DNA of 6,264 nucleotides from Clostridiales bacterium (lineage in GTDB: Bacteria; Bacillota; Clostridia; Oscillospirales; Oscillospiraceae): positions 1 through 6,264 of the forward strand of contig JAAYCC010000079.1 of assembly GCA_012729875.1 (NCBI GenBank), given 5' to 3'. The notes under the pieces were generated by a model that did not search any database, was not told the origin of the DNA, and saw nothing but the letters and a program-made list of their open reading frames with translations. A program made the position numbers and the translations under genes. This document shows positions 1 through 6,180 of this stretch, in pieces; the stretch's first letter is position 1, and each line of letters begins with the position of its first letter.

Positions 1-1104
1 ATATACCTGCTGCCGTCTGCGGTTGAAGGCTTTGGCTTCTGCGGCAGTATTACGCCCAAAGAGGTTGAGCTGTCTGTCCAGGACAATCCCGGGGCTCCTG
101 TTATCCTTACAAGCCCGGGCTATGAGGGCGTCATCTCAAATATCCCCGAAATCGCAGTGATATGCCACATGTACGGTTCTCCTCTCATTGTGGATGAGGC
201 CCACGGTGCGCACCTTGACCTTTCGCGCAGCTTCACCGGCGGCGCTGTAAAGGCGGGTGCGGACATTGTAATCCACAGTCTGCACAAGACGCTAACGGGA
301 CTGACCCAGACCGGGCTGCTGCATGTGGGGGGGATGATCCCCGCCGAGAGCGTCGCGCGGGAGCTTGCGGTTTTTGAAAGCAGCAGCCCGTCCTATCTTC
401 TGATGGCGTCCATTGATGGGACTGCCCATTTGATCTCCGAGAGGGGCCGGGAGCTGTTCAAGGCCTGGGCGGACAGGCTCGACCGCTTTGACAATCGTGT
501 GGGCGAGCTTTGCGCGCTGCGGCTCCCCGGGCACGGCGAGCTTTTCGACTGCCAGTTCGACAGGCACATGGCCGGTTTCGCGCGCCGCGGAGTTCAGGGA
601 GAAGAGGTCTACGACTTTGACAGAAGCAAGATAGTCATATCCTGTGAGGGAACGGACACCACGGGTGTCGCGCTGATGCAGGCTCTGCGCTCAAGATTCG
701 GGATAGAATGCGAGATGGCTACAGGAGGCTATGTCGTTGCAATGACGGGCCTTTTGGACGAGTCTTCGAATATGGAAAGGCTTTCGGATGCCATCCGCAC
801 ACTCGATGGCGAAACCCACAGAACCTTACCGCGCGTGCCGTTTTCACTTCCGAGGATACCGCCGCGGAGAATGAGCGTCCCGGCGGCGCGAGCAGAGCCT
901 TCGGAGACCTGCTTTTTGAAGGATTCCAAAGGCCGGATAGCTGCCGAATATGTTTGGGCATACCCTCCGGGCATACCTATGGTAGTACCCGGCGAGGAGA
1001 TAACGGACGAACTTATAAGCAGCTTCATCATACAGAGAGAGGCCGGCGCCACCCTGCAGAGCACATTCGGGGGAATGCCAAAGAGGATAACGGTCATAAA
1101 ATAA
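1..1104 (+). CDS. Orn/Lys/Arg decarboxylase family PLP enzyme (5'-truncated by window edge)
   Basis: The reading frame is open from base 1 to the TAA at 1102-1104, giving 367 visible residues; the start lies upstream. Members of this short fold-type I family (SpeA/YaaO/Cad-like) are usually about 470-490 residues, so roughly 110-120 N-terminal residues are missing. Visible landmarks: the cofactor-region motif DEAHGAH at visible residues 65-71, and SLHKTLTGLTQ, whose Lys (visible residue 96) should form the Schiff base with pyridoxal phosphate. The last ~60 residues carry the C-terminal-domain signature AAEYVWAYPPGIPMVVPGEE. By family knowledge it decarboxylates a basic amino acid (arginine, lysine or ornithine) to a polyamine or its precursor in the cytoplasm. 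The substrate cannot be assigned from sequence alone. No terminator separates it from the SCIFF genes, so read-through is possible, but scfA has its own promoter and a functional link is not implied. Confidence 0.9.
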   Translation: MYLLPSAVEGFGFCGSITPKEVELSVQDNPGAPVILTSPGYEGVISNIPEIAVICHMYGSPLIVDEAHGAHLDLSRSFTGGAVKAGADIVIHSLHKTLTGLTQTGLLHVGGMIPAESVARELAVFESSSPSYLLMASIDGTAHLISERGRELFKAWADRLDRFDNRVGELCALRLPGHGELFDCQFDRHMAGFARRGVQGEEVYDFDRSKIVISCEGTDTTGVALMQALRSRFGIECEMATGGYVVAMTGLLDESSNMERLSDAIRTLDGETHRTLPRVPFSLPRIPPRRMSVPAARAEPSETCFLKDSKGRIAAEYVWAYPPGIPMVVPGEEITDELISSFIIQREAGATLQSTFGGMPKRITVIK

Positions 1105-1112
1105 GCGGACAC

Positions 1113-1141
1113 TTGACAATCGGAGTAAAAAAATATATATT
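1113..1141 (+). promoter_or_regulatory. Sigma-A promoter for scfA (TTGACA-N17-TATATT)
   Basis: A perfect -35 hexamer TTGACA (1113-1118) is followed by a 17-base A-rich spacer and a -10 hexamer TATATT (1136-1141), five of six matches to TATAAT. The predicted transcription start is near 1148, giving a leader of about 50 bases before the scfA start codon. It begins only nine bases after the decarboxylase stop codon. This suggests strong, probably housekeeping, expression of the peptide gene independent of the upstream gene. No operator was recognised. Confidence 0.8.
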
Positions 1142-1158
1142 TATCACATAGAAAATAC

Positions 1159-1176
1159 GCGGTGCGTGAGCGCCGT
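1159..1176 (+). promoter_or_regulatory. 5'-UTR hairpin with GNRA tetraloop upstream of scfA
   Basis: In the scfA leader, GCGGTGC (1159-1165) can pair with GCGCCGT (1170-1176), a 7-bp stem with two G-U pairs, capped by GTGA (1166-1169), a GNRA-class tetraloop. The AAAGGAG ribosome binding site (1183-1189) starts seven bases after the stem and stays unpaired. A 5' hairpin like this could stabilise the mRNA of a highly expressed small peptide; that role is inference. No known riboswitch class was recognised. Confidence 0.4.
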
Positions 1177-1197
1177 TTCCTTAAAGGAGCTTTTACC

Positions 1198-1341
1198 ATG
1201 AAAAGGATCAAAACTTTGAGTACCCGCAACCTCAAGAACTCTCTCAAAACCGGCGGCTGCGGCGAGTGCCAGACCTCTTGCCAGTCCGCCTGCAAGACCT
1301 CCTGCGGCGTTGCAAATCAGCAGTGCGAGAAGTGCAAGTAA
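1198..1341 (+). CDS. scfA: SCIFF ranthipeptide precursor (six-cysteine peptide)
   Basis: This 47-residue gene starts at ATG 1198, eight bases after an AAAGGAG ribosome binding site (1183-1189). The N-terminal ~20 residues (MKRIKTLSTRNLKNSLKTGG) are the SCIFF leader, followed by the near-invariant core CGECQTSCQSACKTSC, then GVANQQCEKCK. Cysteines lie at 21, 24, 28, 32, 36, 43 and 46. The first six give the 'six cysteines in forty-five residues' pattern; Cys46 is extra. SCIFF peptides are ribosomally made, modified peptides whose maturase links a cysteine sulfur to a side-chain carbon (ranthipeptide thioethers). In characterised homologues the mapped link is Cys32-Thr37. Here residue 37 is Gly, so that link cannot form as described. 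Clostridial SCIFF products have been linked to quorum-sensing-like signalling, but their role is not settled. No dedicated protease or exporter is in the window. Confidence 0.96.
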   Translation: MKRIKTLSTRNLKNSLKTGGCGECQTSCQSACKTSCGVANQQCEKCK

Positions 1342-1360
1342 GCTGTAATCTTTAAGAACA

Positions 1361-1396
1361 AATGCTGTTCGGCGGTTCTTGCCGGACAGCATTTTT
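1361..1396 (+). terminator. Rho-independent terminator/attenuator between scfA and scfB
   Basis: TGCTGTTCGGC (1363-1373) pairs with GCCGGACAGCA (1381-1391) with one G-U pair. The stem extends by two A-T pairs to 13 bp, has a 7-base loop (1374-1380) and ends in a run of five T (1392-1396). It starts 19 bases after the scfA stop and ends 16 bases before the scfB start. No promoter is evident between the two genes, so scfB expression should depend on read-through. This would give a high precursor-to-enzyme ratio, a common arrangement in RiPP operons. The short T-run suggests incomplete termination. Confidence 0.8.
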
Positions 1397-1412
1397 CGTG
1401 CAGAGGTAGATT

Positions 1413-2786
1413 ATGATACATCAATATAAACTTAACGGATACAACATAGTGCTGGATGTGTTCTCCGGCGCGGTACACAGTGTGGACGATCTCGCTTATG
1501 ATATAATTGCCATGTTCGAGGGAAGCACCGAGGACGAGATCGTGGAAACTATGCTGGGGAAATACGCATACGATACTGAAATCGACCGGAGCGAGATCCT
1601 GGACTGCATCGCCGACGTGCGTGAGCTGAAGGAGTCCGGCCAGCTCTTTACCGAGGACGAGTACGAGCGCCACGCCTGCGACTTCAAGAACAAAAGCTGC
1701 GCCGTAAAGGCACTGTGCCTGCACGTTGCGCATACCTGCAATCTGAGCTGCGAATACTGCTTTGCTGCACAGGGAAAGTACCACGGCGAGCGGGCGATAA
1801 TGAGCTTTGAAACGGGTAAGCAGGCGCTGGAATTTCTTATAGCCAATTCCGGAAATCAGCATTATCTCGAGGTGGACTTCTTCGGCGGCGAGCCTCTGAT
1901 GAACTGGGATGTCGTCAAGCAGCTTGTCGCCTATGCGCGCTCACGAGAGGCGGAGACGGGAAAGCGCTTCCGCTTCACACTGACCACGAACGGGGTTCTG
2001 GTGGACGACGATGTGATTGAGTTTGCCAACCGTGAGATGAACAATGTTGTCATGAGCCTTGACGGCAGACCCGAGATACACGACGCCCTGCGTAAAACTC
2101 CAAACGGCAAGGGCAGCTATGACATTATCGTTCCGAAGTTCCAAAAATTTGCAAAGGCCCGCGGAGATCGAGAGTACTACGTCCGCGGGACATACACACA
2201 TAGAAACGTCGAGTTTACAGAGGACATCTTCCACATGGCGGACCTCGGCTTTACAGAGCTGTCGATGGAGCCTGTCGTCTGCGCTCCGGATGATCCCTAT
2301 GCCCTGACGGAGGACGATCTGCCCATACTTTTCGAGCAGTATGAGATACTCGCCGAGGAGATGATAAAGCGCAAAAAGGAGGGCAGAGGCTTCACCTTCT
2401 ACCACTATATGATAGACCTTGAGAGCGGTCCCTGCATATATAAACGCATCTCCGGCTGCGGCAGCGGGACAGAGTATCTAGCCGTAACTCCTTGGGGCGA
2501 GCTGTACCCCTGCCACCAGTTTGTGGGAGATCCCAAATACAGTATGGGCAATGTCTGGGACGGTGTGATAAACATCGGGCTGCGTGATAAGTTTAAGCGC
2601 TGCAACGCCTATGCCAGACCGGACTGTGCCGAGTGCTGGGCAAAGCTCTACTGTTCTGGCGGCTGTGCCGCAAACGCGTACCATGCAACAGGTGACATCA
2701 CCGGCACCTACGAGTACGGCTGCGAGCTCTTCCGCAAGCGCATGGAGTGCGCAATAATGATAAAGGTCGCCGAAAGCGAGGAGTAG
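1413..2786 (+). CDS. scfB: SCIFF radical SAM/SPASM thioether-forming maturase
   Basis: This 457-residue protein matches the usual size of SCIFF maturases (CteB/Tte1186 type). It starts at ATG 1413, six bases after AGAGG. The first ~90 residues form a PqqD-like RiPP recognition element expected to bind the ScfA leader. The radical SAM core carries the cluster motif C109-x3-C113-x2-C116, preceded by KALCLHVAH, and the SAM-binding GGEP at 158-161. The C-terminal SPASM domain has C349-x12-G362-x4-C367, then C405-x2-C408-x5-C414-x3-C418 and C437, the set expected to hold two auxiliary [4Fe-4S] clusters. No key cysteine is missing and the frame is intact. It should reductively cleave S-adenosylmethionine to abstract a hydrogen from an ScfA residue and close a Cys-to-carbon thioether, in the cytoplasm under anaerobic conditions. 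Location directly after the peptide gene supports the pairing. The altered acceptor residue in ScfA leaves the exact linkage open. Confidence 0.96.
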   Translation: MIHQYKLNGYNIVLDVFSGAVHSVDDLAYDIIAMFEGSTEDEIVETMLGKYAYDTEIDRSEILDCIADVRELKESGQLFTEDEYERHACDFKNKSCAVKALCLHVAHTCNLSCEYCFAAQGKYHGERAIMSFETGKQALEFLIANSGNQHYLEVDFFGGEPLMNWDVVKQLVAYARSREAETGKRFRFTLTTNGVLVDDDVIEFANREMNNVVMSLDGRPEIHDALRKTPNGKGSYDIIVPKFQKFAKARGDREYYVRGTYTHRNVEFTEDIFHMADLGFTELSMEPVVCAPDDPYALTEDDLPILFEQYEILAEEMIKRKKEGRGFTFYHYMIDLESGPCIYKRISGCGSGTEYLAVTPWGELYPCHQFVGDPKYSMGNVWDGVINIGLRDKFKRCNAYARPDCAECWAKLYCSGGCAANAYHATGDITGTYEYGCELFRKRMECAIMIKVAESEE

Positions 2787-2873
2787 TCCTACCGCTGTAG
2801 TACGTTTTTTAATGCCGGCATGTGAAGACCATTCTGTTTTGACGGGAAATAAATACCGGTTTAACAATATAAT

Positions 2874-2904
2874 AAAAAAGGACAGCAATTGCTGTCCTTT
2901 TTTT
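2874..2904. terminator. Bidirectional rho-independent terminator between converging units
   Basis: A perfect palindrome GGACAGCAATTGCTGTCC (2880-2897) is flanked by six A on the left (2874-2879) and seven T on the right (2898-2904). It therefore reads as a GC-containing stem plus U-run on both strands. It lies 87 bases after the scfB stop and 14 bases beyond the stop of the leftward ABM-domain gene, so it should terminate both units. Confidence 0.93.
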
Positions 2905-2918
2905 ATAAACAGATGAGA

Positions 2919-3203
2919 TTATTCCTCGTACATTGCGATACGGGATTTAACGCCGAACTCTTTGCAGGTGGGACGGAAGGTCTGGAAAAGCTCTGTTTCG
3001 GAGTGAGCGGAGAGATCCTCCATGGTTTCCCACTTTTCGATGAGCATCATTTTCTTGGGATCCTCAGCGCTGATGTAAAAATCATAGCCTTGGTTTCCGT
3101 GGTCGGCGCGGGAGCCGGAGACAAGCCCTCTGTCGCAAAGGACCTTGTAAAAGTCCTTCATATCGGTGGTTTCACTGAAGAAGCTGCAGTTGATAACGAT
3201 CAT
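2919..3203 (-). CDS. ABM-domain protein (putative quinol monooxygenase family, YgiN-like)
   Basis: This is a single-domain protein of 94 residues. The ATG (3203-3201) is preceded by GGAGGA (3216-3211) at a seven-base spacing, which fixes the start. The sequence fits the antibiotic biosynthesis monooxygenase (ABM) dimeric alpha/beta-barrel fold: an opening strand MIVINCSFF, a helix, then DFYISAEDPKKMMLIEKWE with the family's EKW, followed by LSAHSETELFQTF, matching the usual W-x(n)-AH-x(n)-F pattern. Some relatives are quinol or anthrone monooxygenases that work without a cofactor; many have no assigned substrate. It is the last gene of the leftward unit, 83 bases after leuB with no intervening hairpin, so it may be co-transcribed with leu by read-through. 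Nothing ties it to leucine synthesis. The bidirectional terminator follows its stop. Confidence 0.8.
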   Translation of the reverse strand: MIVINCSFFSETTDMKDFYKVLCDRGLVSGSRADHGNQGYDFYISAEDPKKMMLIEKWETMEDLSAHSETELFQTFRPTCKEFGVKSRIAMYEE

Positions 3204-3246
3204 TGATTATTCCTCCATAAATTTGCCGTGGTGGCTTATTAAGCAC

Positions 3247-3275
3247 ATGCTAACACAAAAAATATGGAAATGCAA
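3247..3275 (-). promoter_or_regulatory. Weak candidate promoter for the ABM-domain gene
   Basis: On the minus strand TTGCAT (3275-3270) and TAGCAT (3252-3247) are 17 bases apart in the AT-rich gap between leuB and the ABM gene. Both hexamers match the sigma-A consensus only partly (three and four of six). This is a weak candidate; read-through from leuB is an equally good explanation. Confidence 0.2.
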
Positions 3276-3286
3276 TTACGTTTTCA

Positions 3287-4357
3287 TCAAATCCTGTCAC
3301 AGATGGCCTTCCCCATTTCACGGCAGCCCAGACGGGTTTTTCCTGCGCTCATTGTGTCTGCGGTGCGGAAACCGTCTCTTAGCACCGCAGAGACTGCGTT
3401 TTCGACTGCGTCGGCCTCCGCCGCCATGTCAAAGGAATAGCGCAGCATCATTGCCGCGGCAAGTATAAGACCGGTGGGGTTGGCTGTGTTTTGCCCCGCT
3501 ATATCCGGGGCCGAGCCGTGTATGGGCTCGTAGAGTCCGCGTGTACCGTCGCCCAGACCGCTGGAGGGTATCATGCCGATGCTGCCGGTGATCATGCTCG
3601 CCTCGTCGGAGAGGATATCCCCAAAGAGGTTTTCAGTGACGATAACATCGAACTGGGACGGGTCTTTAACTATCTGCATAGCGCAGTTGTCGACATACAT
3701 GTGCGAAAGTGTCACATCAGGATACTCTCTGCCGACTTCCGTGACAACACGCCGCCAAAGCTTGGAGGAGTCCAGCACATTGGCCTTGTCGACCGAGCAG
3801 AGCTTTTTGCGGCGCTTCCGCGCTGTCTGGAACGCGACATGGGCTATGCGCCTTATCTCGTGTTCGGAGTAGGCCATTATGTCGGAGGCATAGTCCTCGC
3901 CGTTTTTTCTTTCGGTTTTGTGCTCACCGAAGTATGCGCCGCCTATGAGCTCCCGTACGACAACGAAGTCTATGCCCCGCTCCGCGATCTCGGGGCGCAG
4001 TGGCGACGCGTCACGCAGCTCGTCAAATATTTTTGCCGGACGGATATTTGAGTACAGCCCCATTCCGGAGCGCAGGCGCAGAAGTCCGCGCTCCGGCCGC
4101 CTGTCTTTGGGTACATCGTCCCACTTTGGTCCGCCTACGGCCGACAGCAGCACGCTGTCTGCCGTAAGACAGGTGTCCAGCGTGGAGGAGGGCAGAGGGT
4201 CGCCAAATTTGTCTATGGCCTCTCCCCCCATTGGAGCATCCATATATTCAAAGCCGTGTCCGAATCTTTCTGCTACCCTGTCCAGTACGGCGATGGCCTG
4301 CTCCATGATTTCGGGACCTATGCAGTCTCCGCGAATTATCGCAATGCTTTTGTGCAT
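3287..4357 (-). CDS. leuB: 3-isopropylmalate dehydrogenase
   Basis: The 356-residue length is normal for LeuB. The enzyme oxidatively decarboxylates (2R,3S)-3-isopropylmalate to 2-ketoisocaproate using NAD+ and Mg2+/Mn2+. Substrate-binding residues are visible: R96 and R106 (in LRLRSGMGLYSNIRP), R135 (VVVREL), Y142, K191 (VDKANVL), and metal ligands D223 (YVDN), D247 and D251 (FGDILSDEAS). The nucleotide loop is EPIHGSAPDIAG (277-288). ATG 4357 lies after a purine-rich AAAGGGGGG site (4372-4364) and overlaps the leuD end by 22 bp, implying coupled translation. One oddity is the N-terminal loop, RGDCIGPEI rather than the usual PGDGIGPEV/I, with Cys12 replacing a normally conserved Gly. All catalytic residues are present, so it is probably active. 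Confidence 0.96.
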   Translation of the reverse strand: MHKSIAIIRGDCIGPEIMEQAIAVLDRVAERFGHGFEYMDAPMGGEAIDKFGDPLPSSTLDTCLTADSVLLSAVGGPKWDDVPKDRRPERGLLRLRSGMGLYSNIRPAKIFDELRDASPLRPEIAERGIDFVVVRELIGGAYFGEHKTERKNGEDYASDIMAYSEHEIRRIAHVAFQTARKRRKKLCSVDKANVLDSSKLWRRVVTEVGREYPDVTLSHMYVDNCAMQIVKDPSQFDVIVTENLFGDILSDEASMITGSIGMIPSSGLGDGTRGLYEPIHGSAPDIAGQNTANPTGLILAAAMMLRYSFDMAAEADAVENAVSAVLRDGFRTADTMSAGKTRLGCREMGKAICDRI

Positions 4358-4845
4358 TTTCTGCCCCCCTTTATCGACGCCATCAGCCCGCCCTTTTCTA
4401 TCATATCCTTGATGAATGCAGGAAAGGGCTGCGCCTGATATTTTTCGTCTCTTGTGACATTTTTTATAATTCCCGTATCAAAGTCTATGCTCACCTCGTC
4501 GCCCTCCCCTATGCTGCGGGCTGCTTCGGGGCACTCAAGTATCGCAAGGCCGATGTTTATGGCGTTACGGTAGAAGATCCGGGCAAAGTTCTCTGCAATG
4601 ACGCAGGAGATACCGCTGGCCTTTATCGCTATGGGCGCGTGCTCACGCGATGAGCCGCAGCCAAAATTTGCTCCCGCGACCATTATGTCCCCCGGCTTGA
4701 CGCGGGAGACAAAGCTCTTGTCAATGTCCTCCATGCAATGCGAGGCCAGCTCGATGTGGCTCTGAGTGGCGAGGTAACGGGCGGGTATGATCACGTCCGT
4801 ATCCACGTTGTTGCCGTATTTTATCGCTGTTCCCTCTGCTCTCAT
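4336..4845 (-). CDS. leuD: 3-isopropylmalate dehydratase small subunit
   Basis: The swivel-domain subunit of isopropylmalate isomerase (169 residues, normal for stand-alone LeuD) pairs with LeuC to interconvert 2- and 3-isopropylmalate. Visible motifs are KYGNNVDTDVIIPARYL near the N-terminus and ANFGCGSSREHAP in the middle. The Tyr-Leu-containing loop after IIPAR is where substrate choice is set in this family. The frame stays open upstream to about 5097, but that extension is antisense-free overlap with leuC and has no LeuD similarity. The ATG at 4845 fits family length, has GGAGGT (4860-4855) nine bases upstream, and overlaps the leuC stop as ATGA. The 3' end overlaps leuB by 22 bp. Confidence 0.96.
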   Translation of the reverse strand: MRAEGTAIKYGNNVDTDVIIPARYLATQSHIELASHCMEDIDKSFVSRVKPGDIMVAGANFGCGSSREHAPIAIKASGISCVIAENFARIFYRNAINIGLAILECPEAARSIGEGDEVSIDFDTGIIKNVTRDEKYQAQPFPAFIKDMIEKGGLMASIKGGRKCTKALR

Positions 4846-6110
4846 GCTGAAACGACCTCCCCCGGGTGAGAAATATGTCCCGTTATCGCGCTTGCCGCGG
4901 CGACTGCGGGAGAGGCGAGGTAGACCTCGCTCTCCGTGTGTCCCATACGACCGACGAAGTTTCGGTTTGTCGTGGAGACTGCGCGCTCGCCGGCGGCGAG
5001 TATGCCCATGTGTCCCCCCAGACAGGGACCGCAGGTCGGAGTCGAGACTATGCAGCCCGCATCCATAAAAATCCTGACGTAGCCCCGATCGACGCACTGC
5101 ATATAGATCTTGGGTGTAGCGGGTATGACTATGCCTCGCAGTCCGCTTTTTATGTGTCTGCCCCTGAGGATCTCAGCGGCGACAGCCATGTCCTCTATAT
5201 TGCCGTTGGTGCACGAGCCGATGACCACCTGGTCAATTTCTATATTGCCGCCCTCGGTGGCCGGATGGGTGTTGCTCGGCAGATGTGGCCAGGAGACCGT
5301 ACAGGGGATTTCGGAGAGGTCAAGGTCTATAATTCTGACGTATTCGGCGCCGGGGTCAGCCTCATATGACTCAAAACTGCGGTCGCAGCGTTCCTGCATA
5401 TACCTGAGGGTAATATCGTCAACGGCGAATATTCCGTTCTTTGCACCGGCTTCGATAGCCATGTTGGATATTGTAAGCCTGTCGGCCATTGACAGGTCGG
5501 CAAGACCGTCACCGGAGAACTCGAGGGATTTGTACAGCGCCCCGTCAACGCCTATCATACCGATGAGATGCAGTATGATGTCCTTGCCGGACACCCACCT
5601 CTGCTTTTTGCCTATGAGGTTGACCTTGATGGCTTCCGGGACCTTGAACCATGTCTCCCCTGTCGCCATAGCTGCGGCCATGTCGGTTGAGCCGACGCCG
5701 GTCGAGAACGCGCCCAGAGCGCCGTAGGTACAGGTATGGCTGTCAGCGCCGATGGCGGCCTCGCCCGGGGCTATCAGGCCCTTTTCCGGAATAAGCGCGT
5801 GCTCTATGCCCATCTCTCCCACGTCGTAGAAATTTTCGATACCGAAGCGCTTGGAGAAAGTCCGGCATTTTTTGCAGCTCTCGGCGGACTTTATGTCCTT
5901 GTTGGGGGCAAAGTGGTCCATTACGAGAGCTATACGGGCGGTTCTGTCCACATCCTCAAAGCCAGCCTTTTCGAACTCGTTTATCGCGACGGGCCCGGTT
6001 ATGTCGTTGGCCAAAACCAAATCCAGCTTCGCCTTTATAAGCTGACCTGCCGCCACCGAGGGCAATCCCGCATGAGACGCGAGGATTTTTTGAGTCATTG
6101 TCATTCCCAT
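4842..6110 (-). CDS. leuC: 3-isopropylmalate dehydratase large subunit
   Basis: The aconitase-superfamily catalytic subunit of isopropylmalate isomerase (422 residues) carries a [4Fe-4S] cluster and dehydrates/rehydrates isopropylmalate with LeuD. With the start at 6110 the cluster ligands are C300 (GSCTNG), C360 and C363 (CGPC), the spacing typical of the shorter archaeal/clostridial LeuC type. Other motifs are MTMTQKILA at the N-terminus, DHFAPNKD, GADSHTCTYGALG and the C-terminal region NRNFVGRMGH. An in-frame ATG at 6140 would add ten residues, MKRSVERKYK, with no family similarity. The ATG at 6110 has AAAGGA (6124-6119) eight bases upstream and gives the standard N-terminus MGMTMTQKIL. 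The 70-base gap after leuA has two small inverted repeats but no U-run. Its stop overlaps the leuD start by four bases (ATGA). Confidence 0.97.
   Translation of the reverse strand: MGMTMTQKILASHAGLPSVAAGQLIKAKLDLVLANDITGPVAINEFEKAGFEDVDRTARIALVMDHFAPNKDIKSAESCKKCRTFSKRFGIENFYDVGEMGIEHALIPEKGLIAPGEAAIGADSHTCTYGALGAFSTGVGSTDMAAAMATGETWFKVPEAIKVNLIGKKQRWVSGKDIILHLIGMIGVDGALYKSLEFSGDGLADLSMADRLTISNMAIEAGAKNGIFAVDDITLRYMQERCDRSFESYEADPGAEYVRIIDLDLSEIPCTVSWPHLPSNTHPATEGGNIEIDQVVIGSCTNGNIEDMAVAAEILRGRHIKSGLRGIVIPATPKIYMQCVDRGYVRIFMDAGCIVSTPTCGPCLGGHMGILAAGERAVSTTNRNFVGRMGHTESEVYLASPAVAAASAITGHISHPGEVVSA
4855..4860 (-). promoter_or_regulatory. Ribosome binding site that sets the leuD start
   Basis: GGAGGT on the minus strand lies nine bases before ATG 4845, inside the end of leuC. 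It decides the start against the upstream in-frame extension to about 5097, and with the ATGA overlap supports coupled LeuC-LeuD translation at equal subunit levels. Confidence 0.8.
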
Positions 6111-6118
6111 TTTATATT

Positions 6119-6124
6119 TCCTTT
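6119..6124 (-). promoter_or_regulatory. Ribosome binding site that sets the leuC start
   Basis: AAAGGA on the minus strand, eight bases before ATG 6110, favours that start over the in-frame ATG at 6140, which would place this site inside the coding sequence. Confidence 0.75.
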
Positions 6125-6180
6125 CAACGGAGCGTTTCACTATGCCGTCAAAACGGCGATTTCAACCGTCTGAAAGCGGA

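Noticed and set aside
1144..1392. Minus-strand open frame covering scfA, with Ala/Leu-rich hydrophobic stretches
   Set aside because: It is the reverse complement of the Cys/Ser/Thr-rich SCIFF core and of the terminator, which explains its composition; the plus-strand peptide is strongly conserved.
2789..2821. Weak stem CTAC/GTAG followed by a T-run, and the palindrome ATGCCGGCAT, after scfB
   Set aside because: The 4-bp stem is too weak for a terminator and the 10-bp palindrome is isolated; the strong bidirectional terminator at 2874-2904 does the job.
3204..3286. Searched for a terminator between leuB and the ABM gene
   Set aside because: Only a short AGCA-TG-TGCT symmetry (3242-3251) was seen, too tight to form a hairpin and with no U-run.
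3491..4051. Long plus-strand open frame (186 codons) antisense to leuB
   Set aside because: LeuB is unmistakable on the other strand; this is a high-GC shadow frame with no recognisable domain. The same applies to the plus-strand frames opposite leuC and leuD and the minus-strand frames opposite scfB.
4846..5097. In-frame 84-codon N-terminal extension of leuD
   Set aside because: It overlaps leuC in another frame, is rich in Arg/Gly with no family similarity, and a good ribosome binding site precedes the internal ATG at 4845.
6111..6140. Ten-residue N-terminal extension of leuC from ATG 6140
   Set aside because: The AAAGGA site fits ATG 6110, and MGMTMTQKIL is the standard LeuC N-terminus.
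6144..6175. Two small inverted repeats in the leuA-leuC gap (5-bp GCCGT/ACGGC stem at 6144-6157; TTTCA/TGAAA at 6160-6175)
   Set aside because: Short stems without a U-run; not a terminator or a recognised T-box or leader. A processing or stability role is possible but unsupported.
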